64,000 bases of DNA from Halomonas sp. S3-1-1. Its GTDB lineage: Bacteria > Pseudomonadota > Gammaproteobacteria > Pseudomonadales > Halomonadaceae. Of the stretch, positions 55,194 to 63,983 are shown piece after piece. The translations under genes were made by a program, and so were the position numbers. The stretch is taken from assembly GCF_023757625.1 (NCBI RefSeq), contig NZ_JALGBZ010000002.1, positions 620,001-684,000 of the forward strand. The letters are read 5' to 3'. Below the pieces are notes generated by a model. The model was given only the letters and a program-made list of their open reading frames with translations, did not search any database and was not told the DNA's origin. Position 1 is the first letter of the stretch. Each line of letters starts with the position of its first letter.

Positions 55194-55953
55194 CGTGAGG
55201 CTGGGCGAGCGTCTTTTCGCCTTCAAAACGACCCATCGGGCCAAAGCGCTGCTCGGTGATCTGAGCGCGCCCGGACGCCTCCAAGCTTAGCCAGGTCGTG
55301 GCGCGCGTGCCGTACTCGTCGCCAACGATGAACGCCGCCGAAAGCCGGCGCTCCAGTTCAATCGCAATGCCGGTATCCGGCAGGGCGCTGTCCGGGGCAA
55401 GCGTAGGGTCGTGCAGCGCCCGTTTCGTGGCGCTCTGCCAATCGTCATTTGCCTCTTTTAGTGCCTTACGCGCCGCGCAAAGTTTGGTCCAGGGCGTATC
55501 GAGGCTTGCGTTGGAGAGCCCGTGCACGCCCGGGGCCACGCGCTCGAGATAAACCTTCGATGCGCTTCGGTGCAGATGCCAAAGCGAGCGGTTATGGGCG
55601 ACCAGCAGGTTGAAGCCGGCAAAGCGTGTGGCCTCTTGCTTGACCAGGCGCTCGAGCCAGCCCTGAACATCATCCTCGCGTAACACGCGCGCGATAAGCT
55701 CGCCGCGGCTGGGTGCCGGAATGCTAGGCGGCGCTGCGGGTTCGCGCACGTTGGTAAGGGCGGCCACCACGCCTCGGTCGTTGGCCGCAAGCCAGGTGCC
55801 GCCGGCTTCCAGGTCGCGCCCGCCCAGAAGGCCGGGCATATCTTCCCAGTAATGAAGCGGTGCCGTGGGGCGGGCGTGGAACTCATCGCGGTTGCCGGCC
55901 AGTTTCAAGGGCGTGGCGCTGTCCGGAAACCAAGCGAAGGTGAGTAGGCACAT
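55177..55953 (-). CDS. NRDE/TANGO2-family protein
   Basis: A 258-residue protein of the NRDE (TANGO2) family. It begins with the conserved MCLLTFAW, and the NRDE motif is at residues 20-23 (AGNRDEF). Further family patterns are GGRDLEAGGTWLAAND and LSNASLDTPWTK. Eukaryotic members are linked to haem or lipid handling; bacterial function is unclear. The final codons (ALGSV and the TGA stop) lie within the terminal repeat of the 55038-55193 element, so the natural C-terminus may have been altered by insertion. It is divergent from the TSUP permease gene. Confidence 0.88.
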   Translation of the reverse strand: MCLLTFAWFPDSATPLKLAGNRDEFHARPTAPLHYWEDMPGLLGGRDLEAGGTWLAANDRGVVAALTNVREPAAPPSIPAPSRGELIARVLREDDVQGWLERLVKQEATRFAGFNLLVAHNRSLWHLHRSASKVYLERVAPGVHGLSNASLDTPWTKLCAARKALKEANDDWQSATKRALHDPTLAPDSALPDTGIAIELERRLSAAFIVGDEYGTRATTWLSLEASGRAQITEQRFGPMGRFEGEKTLAQPHALGSV

Positions 55954-56166
55954 GAAATCGATACCTTGTGTGAATAAGAAACGACGCGTTCGTCAACCGG
56001 CCCATGGCCTGACCGCGCCCGCGGAAAACGATCCTTGATGTTACCATTAGGCGACCGTGCGGCGATGCGCCGTAACACCTCAATGATGCCAGGCTCAAGC
56101 GTTTCAAGAGCCTCGACTTTCGCTCACGTACTTTTGCACGCCTAACAATCGCTGAGAACGCTTCAC

Positions 56167-56964
56167 ATGACTATTGCGATCACGCTACTGGGGTATCTTT
56201 CTCTCGGCGCCGCCGCCGGTACGATGGCCGGGCTCTTCGGCGTGGGTGGGGGCATCATCATCGTTCCGGTGCTGGTCTTCGCTTTCAACCTGAAAGGCGT
56301 CTCGCCGGAGATCGCCATGCACCTGGCCGTAGGGACGTCGCTTGCCACGATCGTCGTGACCGGTGCCTCCTCGGCGCTGGGCCACTACCGCAAGGGCAGC
56401 ATTCATCGGCCCTGGTTCATGGCGCTGCTTCCGGGGCTGATGCTCGGCGCTATCGGCGGCGTGTTCATTGCCGGCAATCTTTCCGGTACCGTGCTGGGCA
56501 CGCTGTTCGGGGTGTTCGTGCTGATGCTGGCCGCCAAGATGACATTCGGGCTCAAGCCCAAGCCTGGTACGGTGGCGCCCGGCAAGGGTGCCATGGTCGT
56601 CGCGGGCGGTGTGGTCGGTGGAATATCGGCGCTGTTCGGCATCGGCGGTGGGGCGATGACCGTGCCCTGGCTTTCACGCTGCGGTGCGACCATGACCCAG
56701 GCCGTGGGCACCTCGGCGGCCTGTGGGCTACCGATCGCGCTGGTGGGGGCGCTCACGTTCATCGTGGTGGGGTGGGGCAACCCCCTGCTGCCGGCCTGGT
56801 CCACCGGTTTCGTGCTGTGGCCGGCGTTTTTCGCGATTATCGTGACCAGCGTTCCTTTTGCCCGCGTAGGCGTTAAGCTGGCGCACGTATTGTCAGCGCG
56901 CGTATTGCGGTTATCCTTTGCGCTGCTGTTGGCCGTGGTGGGGCTTCGTTTCGTGTTGACGTAA
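56167..56964 (+). CDS. TSUP (TauE/SafE) family membrane permease
   Basis: A 265-residue protein with about eight hydrophobic segments. Two repeated halves are visible: GTMAGLFGVGGGIIIVPVL near residue 18 and GGISALFGIGGGAMTVPWL near 155, the hallmark of the TauE/SafE family, which exports or imports sulfite, organosulfonates or other anions. It is followed by lgt 51 bp downstream, as in Pseudomonas. Substrate unknown. Confidence 0.9.
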   Translation: MTIAITLLGYLSLGAAAGTMAGLFGVGGGIIIVPVLVFAFNLKGVSPEIAMHLAVGTSLATIVVTGASSALGHYRKGSIHRPWFMALLPGLMLGAIGGVFIAGNLSGTVLGTLFGVFVLMLAAKMTFGLKPKPGTVAPGKGAMVVAGGVVGGISALFGIGGGAMTVPWLSRCGATMTQAVGTSAACGLPIALVGALTFIVVGWGNPLLPAWSTGFVLWPAFFAIIVTSVPFARVGVKLAHVLSARVLRLSFALLLAVVGLRFVLT

Positions 56965-57015
56965 CGAACCAGGCAGCGCCGCGGTGATTCTGGTTTGCTT
57001 ACTTAGAGACGTTTG

Positions 57016-57807
57016 ATGATCAACTATCCCACGATTGACCCGGTAGCGATTTCACTTGGGCCCTTGCAGGTTCACTGGTACGGCTTGATGTACGTGGTGG
57101 GCTTTGTCGCCGCCTGGTGGCTAGGCTGCAAACGCGCCGCGCGTATTGGTTTGAACAACGATGACATCAGCGATCTGCTGTTTTACTGCGCCGTGGGTGT
57201 GGTGGCCGGCGGGCGCCTGGGGTACGCGCTTTTCTACGGCCTCGATCAGTGGCTTGCCGACCCTTTGTGGGTATTTCGCGTGTGGGATGGCGGTATGAGT
57301 TTCCACGGCGGGCTGATCGGCGTATTGCTGGCGGCATGGCTGTTCTCCCGGCGCAAGCAACTGGCTTTCTTCACGTTGACCGATTTTATCGCCCCGCTCG
57401 TGCCGATCGGGCTGGGTGCCGGGCGTATCGGTAATTTCATCAACCACGAGCTACCTGGGCGGCTGACCTCACTGCCTTGGGGCATGCCGTTTCCCGGTAT
57501 GGGGCCCGAGCCACGCCACCCGTCGGCGCTTTACGAGGCGTTGCTGGAAGGGTTGGTGCTGTTCGTGATTCTCTGGTGGGTGTCGGCCAAGCCGCGCGCC
57601 CGCGGGTTCGTGTCGGGGCTATTTCTGCTGGGGTACGGGGTGTTCCGCTTTCTGGTCGAATTCGTACGCATGCCGGACGCCCACATCGGCTTCATCGCCT
57701 TCGGCTGGGTGACCATGGGCATGCTGCTGACGCTTCCGATGATCGCGCTGGGCCTGGCGTTCATGGCGTGGTCGCGTACCCAGCCGATTGATGCCAAAGC
57801 AACGTAG
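57016..57807 (+). CDS. lgt: Prolipoprotein diacylglyceryl transferase
   Basis: A 263-residue inner-membrane enzyme that attaches diacylglycerol to the lipobox cysteine of prolipoproteins. The Lgt signature appears as [14 protein letters not shown], with [11 protein letters not shown] near the N-terminus and [12 protein letters not shown] further on. Seven hydrophobic segments are evident. ATG 57016 is used; a TTG one codon upstream is in frame. It precedes the REP array and thyA. Confidence 0.95.
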   Translation: MINYPTIDPVAISLGPLQVHWYGLMYVVGFVAAWWLGCKRAARIGLNNDDISDLLFYCAVGVVAGGRLGYALFYGLDQWLADPLWVFRVWDGGMSFHGGLIGVLLAAWLFSRRKQLAFFTLTDFIAPLVPIGLGAGRIGNFINHELPGRLTSLPWGMPFPGMGPEPRHPSALYEALLEGLVLFVILWWVSAKPRARGFVSGLFLLGYGVFRFLVEFVRMPDAHIGFIAFGWVTMGMLLTLPMIALGLAFMAWSRTQPIDAKAT

Positions 57808-58480
57808 CTGTTGCAGCTAATAGAGCCGAGTGCAGCACACTCGCCCCTGCACACTTGTAGGAGCCCACTTCAGTGGACGGTGGGCGCCTGATAAAGCGCC
57901 CTGATAGGGTCACCCAAAGCGCGCTAGCTAGTGTTAGCTTTGTGCACGCATCGGCAGGTCGCTAGCTGGCGCTTGCTCCTACAGTCCGCATAATCAAGGG
58001 TGTTGCGTTGCCCCTCGAGGAGCCCACTTTAGTGGGCGATGCGCCTGACAAGGCGCCCTGGTTGGGGCACCGCAATTTCGCCCGGTGTCTTTCCCGACTG
58101 GTCGCTAGCTGGCGCTTGCTCCTACAGTCTACAGCCCACAATGAAGGGCGTTGCAGTGCCCCTCGTAGGAGCCCACTTCAGTGGGCGATGCGCCTGACAA
58201 GGCGCCCTGATTGGGGCACCGCAATTTCGCCCGGTGGCTTTTTCGGCAGGTCGCTAGCTAGCGCTTGCTCCTACAGCCCACAGCATAATGAAGGGTGTTG
58301 CAGGGCCCCTCGTAGGAGCCCACTTTAGTAGGCGAAAGCGCCTGACAAGGCGCTCGGGTTGGGCCGCCCCAGGCAAACTAAAGCACGTTGCAAAAGCAGC
58401 GGCGTTGCCTGATGCACGCCGCCGCCCTAGAATACAGCCTTTACTGAACTGCACTTCTAACCCGCAACTCTGGACGCGCC
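57808..58480. repeat. Array of ~148-bp repeats built from REP-like palindromes (lgt-thyA gap)
   Basis: This 673-bp gap has no credible gene. Four copies of GTAGGAGCCCACTTCAGTGG (or close variants) start at about 57857, 58017, 58165 and 58312, spaced 160, 148 and 147 bp. Each of the three complete units then carries GCGCCTGA(C/T)AA(G/A)GCGCC, a region with GGGGCACCGCAATTTCGCCC in two of them, and GTCGCTAGCTGGCGCTTGCT followed by CCTACAG. The two palindrome types face each other, a BIME-like layout. Scattered single copies occur at 20154, 45524, 45583 and 51189-51266. The remaining 130 bp before thyA show no feature. Confidence 0.85.
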
Positions 58481-59332
58481 GTGACCGTTTCAACGCCTGC
58501 AACGACTGACCCGAAAGCCACTTCTAGCGCGCTGGAGCAGCCCTATCTGGAATTGATGCGTACCGTGCTGGAGCAGGGGGTCGATCGAAGCGATCGCACC
58601 GGTGTGGGCACCCGTTCACTGTTCGGCCACCAAATGCGCTTCGATCTGGCCCGCGGATTTCCGCTGCTGACTACCAAGAAGCTGCATTTACGCTCCATCG
58701 TCCATGAGCTTTTATGGTTTCTCAAGGGCGATACCAATATTGGCTATTTGAAAGAGCACGGTGTGCGCATCTGGGACGAGTGGGCCGACGAAAACGGTGA
58801 CTTAGGCCCGGTCTATGGTTACCAGTGGCGCAGCTGGCCTGACCCCAAAGGCGGAGAAGGCGTCGATCAAATCACCAACTTACTCGAGCAGATTCGCCAT
58901 AATCCGCAGTCGCGCCGACTCGTGGTGTCGGCTTGGAACCCGGCCCAGGTGGATGAGATGAAGCTTCCGCCTTGCCACTGCCTGTTTCAGTTCTACGTGG
59001 CCAATGGCCGGCTGTCGTGCCAGCTTTACCAGCGCAGCGCCGATATCTTTTTGGGCGTACCGTTCAATATCGCAAGCTACGCGCTGCTGACGTGCATGGT
59101 TGCTCAAGTGACGGGGCTAGCGCCGGGAGAATTCATTCACACCCTAGGCGATGCTCACCTTTACAGCAATCACTTCGAGCAGGCGCAAGAGCAGCTGGCG
59201 CGCGCGCCTTACGCGCCGCCCGCGCTTTGGTTGAATCCAAACGTCACCGACCTTTTTGACTTCACCTTCGACGATATTCGTATCGACGATTACACCAGCC
59301 ATCCTCACATCAAGGCGAAGGTAGCCGTATGA
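58481..59332 (+). CDS. thyA: Thymidylate synthase
   Basis: A 283-residue enzyme that methylates dUMP to dTMP using methylenetetrahydrofolate. The catalytic cysteine lies in [12 protein letters not shown]; other motifs are [14 protein letters not shown]-type [16 protein letters not shown] and HLYSNH. Compared with E. coli ThyA it has about 18 extra N-terminal residues. Start is GTG 58481 with only a weak ribosome site. It overlaps folA by four bases (ATGA), coupling dTMP synthesis to dihydrofolate recycling. Confidence 0.96.
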   Translation: MTVSTPATTDPKATSSALEQPYLELMRTVLEQGVDRSDRTGVGTRSLFGHQMRFDLARGFPLLTTKKLHLRSIVHELLWFLKGDTNIGYLKEHGVRIWDEWADENGDLGPVYGYQWRSWPDPKGGEGVDQITNLLEQIRHNPQSRRLVVSAWNPAQVDEMKLPPCHCLFQFYVANGRLSCQLYQRSADIFLGVPFNIASYALLTCMVAQVTGLAPGEFIHTLGDAHLYSNHFEQAQEQLARAPYAPPALWLNPNVTDLFDFTFDDIRIDDYTSHPHIKAKVAV

Positions 59333-59865
59333 GCCAGTCGACCATCGTTGAACCTTTGGTACCGGTCGCCATGATCGTCGCCATGGCCAAAAATCGCGTC
59401 ATTGGCGTTGAAGGCAATTTGCCCTGGTACTTGCCTGAAGACCTGAAATTCTTTAAACGTAAGACGCAGGCAAAGCCGCTGGTGATGGGGCGCAAGACGT
59501 TCGCCTCGATTGGAAAGCCCTTGCCCAATCGGCTCAATATCGTGGTGACCCGGGACGAGAGTTTCGAGGCCGAAGGCGTACGCGTTTGCCATGACCTGGA
59601 AAGCGCGCTGGCGCTGGCCGACCAGCACGCCACGATCGAAGCGGCAGAGGAGATCATGGTGATGGGCGGCGGCGAAATCTACCGTCAGGCCATGGCTTAC
59701 GCTCAAAGGCTTTATATTACCGAAGTGGATGTAGAGGTAGAAGGCGACACTCACTTTCCGGAGCTGCCGCCGAATACGTTCGAAGAGGTGCAGCGCGTCG
59801 CAGGTATGCCTGCTGAGGGGCAGCCCCACTACGATTTTGTCGTATTTGATCGCACCGCCGACTGA
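59329..59865 (+). CDS. folA: Dihydrofolate reductase
   Basis: A 178-residue NADPH-dependent reductase regenerating tetrahydrofolate. It has [21 protein letters not shown] near the start (substrate pocket, with W22-type loop), [17 protein letters not shown] for NADPH binding, and [14 protein letters not shown] near residue 110. It is translationally coupled to thyA and followed 20 bp later by the ProQ-domain gene. Confidence 0.96.
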   Translation: MSQSTIVEPLVPVAMIVAMAKNRVIGVEGNLPWYLPEDLKFFKRKTQAKPLVMGRKTFASIGKPLPNRLNIVVTRDESFEAEGVRVCHDLESALALADQHATIEAAEEIMVMGGGEIYRQAMAYAQRLYITEVDVEVEGDTHFPELPPNTFEEVQRVAGMPAEGQPHYDFVVFDRTAD

Positions 59866-59885
59866 CCAGCTCCAGGGAGGGCGCC

Positions 59886-60716
59886 ATGGCCGCCAGCGTA
59901 CAAGAACTCATCGAATCACTGGAAGCGCATCTGGCGCGTACCCAACACGAACTCCAGCAGCTCCGTCAGGAGAATACTCGGCTGAAGCAGACGGTTAGCG
60001 AGCAGCAACTGTCACTCGAAAGCTTTCAGGATGTGGCCCGAGTAGAAAACGCTGAAGTCCAGCCGGTCGACAAGCAGACAACGCTGGATCCTGCTGAATC
60101 GGTCGCTGCTCCAGGTGAAGAGGGAATGCACTCCTCGGTAACCGAAGGCCAGACGCAGGCGAGTCCGATCGACTCCACAGAGCTAAAGAGCGAAGAAGCT
60201 ACCGCTGCGCCTACGCCTCCTTCTCCGCACGCACTCTTGAAGCAGTGGTACGAGCGCTACCCTCACGCTTTTTTCACCGGTCATACGAAGCCGCTCAAGG
60301 TGGGTATTCATCACGATCTGGCCGAGCGCGAGCCTTGGTCGGGCAAGTTGATTCGTCGCGCGCTGGCCAACTACGTCAACCTGCCGCGCTATGTGAAATC
60401 CATGCGCGAGGGCGCCGAGCGGGTCGATCTGGATGGCATGCCGGCCGGCCTGGTGGACAAGGAAGCCTCGCAACACGCAAATGAGCGGCGCAAAGACTCC
60501 GCTGGTGAAAAGCCATCTAAAAGAGGAGCCCGGGAGGAGCGCAATAAAGCCGTCCACAGGCCGAATCAGACACAGCGAAAGTCGGTAAAGCGTGCAGAGG
60601 ATTCTCATGAGCAAGCGTCTTCTTCAAACAATACATCTCAAAAACATGAAGATAAGAAACCGCTTAGCATGGAAGAGAAGATAAAGGGGTTGCTCCAGAA
60701 GTTCGAAGGCCACTGA
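59886..60716 (+). CDS. ProQ/FinO-domain RNA-binding protein with N-terminal coiled coil
   Basis: A 276-residue protein. Residues about 4-47 form a heptad-rich coiled coil (VQELIESLEAHLARTQHELQ ...), then an acidic, low-complexity linker to about 110. A FinO/ProQ domain follows at about 115-190 (HALLKQWYERYPHAFF, KPLKVGIHHDL, ALANYVNLPRYVKSM). The last ~80 residues are a lysine/arginine/serine-rich tail ending SMEEKIKGLLQKFEGH. ProQ-family proteins are RNA chaperones for sRNAs and mRNAs. The internal position of the FinO domain differs from E. coli ProQ, where it is N-terminal. It follows folA closely and is probably co-transcribed. Confidence 0.87.
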   Translation: MAASVQELIESLEAHLARTQHELQQLRQENTRLKQTVSEQQLSLESFQDVARVENAEVQPVDKQTTLDPAESVAAPGEEGMHSSVTEGQTQASPIDSTELKSEEATAAPTPPSPHALLKQWYERYPHAFFTGHTKPLKVGIHHDLAEREPWSGKLIRRALANYVNLPRYVKSMREGAERVDLDGMPAGLVDKEASQHANERRKDSAGEKPSKRGAREERNKAVHRPNQTQRKSVKRAEDSHEQASSSNNTSQKHEDKKPLSMEEKIKGLLQKFEGH

Positions 60717-60978
60717 GACCCGCTTACGCTTCATGGGTTCCGCATAAAAGCGTAAATAGTAAAAGAACACTGTTTTTTTCTATTGCGTTCCCTCGGATCC
60801 CGGTATAGAGTTTGACTTGCGAGCATTGGACTATAACAAGGCCCAAGCGAGGACATGCCGCATACCATCGAATTACACGGTGGATGAAAAAAGAGCATGA
60901 CCCATTGGCCAACCTGCAGGCTTATAAAAAGCCCGGCAGATACGATCGAAACAGTAAGCTAGTAAAGGAACCTACCTC

Positions 60979-62067
60979 ATGAAAAAGACACTTTTAGCGA
61001 CTGCTGTCATCGGTGCTCTGAGCGCCTCTGCTGCCGCTCAAGCCGCTACCGTTTATGACGAAGACGGCACCAAAGTTGACCTGTACGGCCGTATCGCGCT
61101 GGGTGTTGCTGGCGGCGGCCCCGAGTACAACGGTGCTGAGCAAGAAATCAACAACGATGCTGAATTCGTTGACGTTTACTCTCGCCTAGGCTTCCGTTTG
61201 AGCCAAGAAATCACCCGTGACCTGACCGCTTTCGGCCGTCTCGAGTGGCGTTTCCGTGCTGACGAGTCTGGCACTCGTAACGGCAACGACTTCGACGCGT
61301 TCTCTGAAACTCGTCAAGCCTACCTGGGTATGACTAGTAACCAGTACGGTACTGTTCAAGCTGGTAACTTCGATAGCTTCTATAACCAGTTCGTAAGCCT
61401 GCCGTTCGATGTTTACATTGACCGTGGTTTCGAATTCGGTGGTCACCCGACTCAGTCTCGCGGCGACTCTATCGGTTACTACACGCCGGATCTGGAAGGC
61501 TTCACTGTATTCCTGCAGGCAAAGAACTACAGCGAGCGCGGTCAGCTCGAGGCTACTACGTCTGAAGACGGTAACGTGACAGCCACCCAAGGTGGTGTTC
61601 GTTACGCTGAAGGTCCGGTCACTGTGGGTCTTGGTTGGGTTGACGACGTAGCACGTGGCGACGGCGGTAACGGCGAAATGCGTTACGGTTTGATCGGCTC
61701 TTACGACTTCACCGATAACGTTTCTGCACGTTTGGGCTACGAAGGTCGTGATAACAACGGCGACATCGTAGGTCCTGGCGGCGAAACTCGCGGCGGCGGC
61801 TTCGACAAAGTAGGTCTGGGTGGTACTTTCACCACTGGTCCTTGGGCATTCAACGTCGATTACTACAACATCGAGCGTGACGATGCCGACACCAGCCGTT
61901 CCTGGGCGACTGGCGCGTACTACAACCTCTCCAGCAACTTCGACGTGTTCCTGGAAGTGGCTGACGCTGATGCGCCGCGCATCAACCGTAACGACGACTT
62001 CGGTGACACCATCGACAGTCTGACTGACGACGTTTACTGGCTGACAGGCGCGCGTTACTTCTTCTAA
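60979..62067 (+). CDS. Outer-membrane porin (Gram-negative porin family)
   Basis: A 362-residue general porin. A signal peptide (MKKTLLATAVIGALSASAAA, cleavage near AQA) is followed by a 16-strand beta-barrel pattern beginning TVYDEDGTKVDLYGRI and ending with phenylalanine (ARYFF), the usual barrel-insertion end. Codon choice is strongly biased to GGT, GCT, CGT and AAC, unlike its GC-ending neighbours, a sign of very high expression. AAAGGAA precedes the start. The 262-bp upstream region carries TTGACT and TATAAC only 14 bp apart, so the promoter is uncertain. It ends in a terminator. Paralogue of the next gene. Confidence 0.93.
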   Translation: MKKTLLATAVIGALSASAAAQAATVYDEDGTKVDLYGRIALGVAGGGPEYNGAEQEINNDAEFVDVYSRLGFRLSQEITRDLTAFGRLEWRFRADESGTRNGNDFDAFSETRQAYLGMTSNQYGTVQAGNFDSFYNQFVSLPFDVYIDRGFEFGGHPTQSRGDSIGYYTPDLEGFTVFLQAKNYSERGQLEATTSEDGNVTATQGGVRYAEGPVTVGLGWVDDVARGDGGNGEMRYGLIGSYDFTDNVSARLGYEGRDNNGDIVGPGGETRGGGFDKVGLGGTFTTGPWAFNVDYYNIERDDADTSRSWATGAYYNLSSNFDVFLEVADADAPRINRNDDFGDTIDSLTDDVYWLTGARYFF

Positions 62068-62112
62068 GCTCGGGCCAATATCCGAGTTAGAAAGTAACCC
62101 TGCAGCAAATAG

Positions 62113-62141
62113 AACCGGCTCCTTATGGAGCCGGTTTTTTT
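62113..62141 (+). terminator. Rho-independent terminator of the first porin gene
   Basis: AACCGGCTCC and GGAGCCGGTT form a perfect 10-bp stem with a TTAT loop, followed by T7. It lies 46 bp after the stop codon. Confidence 0.93.
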
Positions 62142-62174
62142 GTGGCCGTATGAATTTGTCTGGTAAATTTTATT

Positions 62175-62193
62175 AGTAATGGTTATCATTATC
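62175..62193. promoter_or_regulatory. Fur-box-like operator upstream of the second porin
   Basis: AGTAATGGTTATCATTATC matches the 19-bp Fur consensus GATAATGATAATCATTATC at 15 positions. It lies just upstream of a -10-like TATAGT at 62213-62218 and 91 bp before the porin start, so Fur binding would cover the -35 region. Iron-dependent repression is inferred. Confidence 0.65.
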
Positions 62194-62283
62194 TTGTTTA
62201 CTTCTATTTTGTTATAGTGTAACATTATGCCCGGTTGCTATTTCACTTTTGAACTCAATCAATTAAAAAGGCAAGGGCGGGCA

Positions 62284-63309
62284 ATGAGGGTGAATTCAGG
62301 ATTTAAGTCGGCGCTCATGGGTGCAGGCATTTTGTTGGCAGGGTCAGCTCAGGCAACAACGCCTATTTACGACGAAGATGGTACTCAGCTGAGTGTCTAT
62401 GGACGTATCTCCATTGGGATAGCAGGCGGCGGGCCGGACGAAGATAGCCTGGGCCGCTCTATTAATAACGATCCTGAGTTCGTGGATGTTTACTCCCGCC
62501 TTGGCTTTCGCATGCGCCAGCAGATCAACAGTGATTTGGCTGCATTTGGACGACTCGAGTGGCGCTTCGCCGGTGACGAGCGCATTAGCGGCCAATCCTT
62601 CAGGGAAACGCGCCAAAGCTTTATCGGCCTTGAAAGCGAGCGCTTCGGTACGGTGCTAGCCGGCAACTTCGATAGCCTCTACTACCAGTTCGTATCCGCT
62701 CCTTTCGACGTTTATCTGGATCGCGGCCTGCTGTTTAACTCGACCGCTCTCCAATCCCGTGGTGACTCGATTGGCTACTACACGCCGGAAGTCAACGGAT
62801 TTACCAGTTTCTTGCAGGTGAAGCACTACAGTGAGCGCGGCCAAGTGCTTGAAGAGCAGCGCCCCGAAGGAAGCGTAACAGCAGCGCAGGGTGGCGTGCG
62901 TTACCGGCAGGGGCCGCTTAGCATTGGGCTGGGAGCGGTCGAAAACGTGGTGCGTGGTGGCGGTAACGGCGAAGTGCTTTATGGCTTGATTGGCTCTTAT
63001 GATCTGCGCGATAACCTTACCGCGCGCCTTGGGTTCGAAACCCAAAGTGATAGCAGTGAGTATGGCGGCGGTTTCGATTCCTTTGGCTTGGGTGGCACCT
63101 ACACCACCGGCCCTTGGGCGTTCAATGCCGATGCTTACCGGGTCGAGCGTGACGGGCAGGATGACAGCAACGCCTGGACGATCGGGTCGTACTATGCGAT
63201 CACTAGCGATTTCGATGTATTCCTCGAAGTGGCCGAAGCGGATTCACCCGCCATAAGAAGCTCCTCTGATGACGTGTACTGGATTACCGGCGCACGCTAT
63301 CTTTTCTAG
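62284..63309 (+). CDS. Outer-membrane porin, second paralogue
   Basis: A 341-residue porin similar to the preceding gene along its whole length: shared IYDEDGTQLSVYGRISIG, NNDPEFVDVYSRLGFRM, RGDSIGYYTPEVNGF and C-terminal GARYLF. A signal peptide ends near GSAQA. The start is taken as ATG 62284 (MRVNSGFKS), which gives a normal signal peptide; the frame opens at 62227. Codon use is less biased than in the first porin, so expression is likely lower or conditional. A Fur-box-like site upstream suggests iron-linked control. It ends in its own terminator. Confidence 0.9.
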   Translation: MRVNSGFKSALMGAGILLAGSAQATTPIYDEDGTQLSVYGRISIGIAGGGPDEDSLGRSINNDPEFVDVYSRLGFRMRQQINSDLAAFGRLEWRFAGDERISGQSFRETRQSFIGLESERFGTVLAGNFDSLYYQFVSAPFDVYLDRGLLFNSTALQSRGDSIGYYTPEVNGFTSFLQVKHYSERGQVLEEQRPEGSVTAAQGGVRYRQGPLSIGLGAVENVVRGGGNGEVLYGLIGSYDLRDNLTARLGFETQSDSSEYGGGFDSFGLGGTYTTGPWAFNADAYRVERDGQDDSNAWTIGSYYAITSDFDVFLEVAEADSPAIRSSSDDVYWITGARYLF

Positions 63310-63333
63310 CGATACTCAATCTGATCGTGCTTC

Positions 63334-63363
63334 AAGCCGGCCCCTTCGAGGGCCGGCTTTTTT
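63334..63363 (+). terminator. Rho-independent terminator of the second porin gene
   Basis: AGCCGGCCC and GGGCCGGCT form a 9-bp stem with a CTTCGA loop followed by T6, 25 bp after the stop. Confidence 0.92.
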
Positions 63364-63575
63364 GTTAAATCCAAGGTTTATTTAAAGAAATTGATCCATA
63401 GCATTTGTAGAGAGGCCGTTGAGGTAGAGCGCCAAAAGGGAATCACTTACAATAGCGGGCCAAGACGATGTGCTTGATGAGCGCATCAACCGTTTTTACC
63501 GTGTAAAGTGCAGGGCAAGGGAAAGCGCCCGGAACAATCCTCGGGCGGTAGCGTGCCTTTTTTCTGGGAATCACA

Positions 63576-63983
63576 ATGCCACATACCTTACGTATTCACG
63601 CGGTGCCGGTTCGCCTGGTGCTCACCGCCTTAAGTCTGCTGCTGTTAAACGGCTGTAGTAGCTACCCCACCAGTAGCGCTACCCAGTCACCTCAATACGT
63701 ACTCAGTAACGACGGCGCCAAAGCGATTAATGATCAAACGATAAATACGTTTTTGGATCGCTCGCCCACCGGCGGCATCATGAGCTCGGCTTCGAGTCCT
63801 TGGGGCCCCAACGTCGAAATCGTGGCCGACGAGCGTTATCTGGCGGCGAGTGGGCGTGAATGCCGCCGCTTGCAAATCGTTAGTTCGCAGGCGGCCACTC
63901 GCCGCGCATTGGTGTGCAAAACGCCAAACGGATGGGTCGAACAGCGCGTGGTCACGCAATCAGTAGAAGGGCGTTTTCAATGA
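63576..63983 (+). CDS. Small lipoprotein of unknown function
   Basis: A 135-residue protein. The N-terminal signal ends in the lipobox LLNGC with the lipid-anchored cysteine at residue 27, so it should be processed by Lgt and sit in the inner or outer membrane. The rest has a Ser/Pro-rich start and a compact C-terminal part with GRECRRLQIV and RALVCKTPNGWVEQRVV, a pattern seen in small surface-antigen-like lipoproteins. I cannot name a function. Its stop overlaps the next start codon by four bases, so it is the first gene of an operon that leaves the window. Confidence 0.7.
   Translation: MPHTLRIHAVPVRLVLTALSLLLLNGCSSYPTSSATQSPQYVLSNDGAKAINDQTINTFLDRSPTGGIMSSASSPWGPNVEIVADERYLAASGRECRRLQIVSSQAATRRALVCKTPNGWVEQRVVTQSVEGRFQ

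Noticed and set aside
58008-58328. Open frame within the repeat array
   Set aside because: It encodes the repeat unit twice and has no relation to known proteins.
57857-58345. Regular repeats considered as a CRISPR array
   Set aside because: The units are about 148 bp with palindromes of REP type and near-identical spacers; there are no cas genes.
60812-60837. TTGACT / TATAAC pair as promoter of the first porin
   Set aside because: The spacing is only 14 bp, too short for a confident sigma-70 call.
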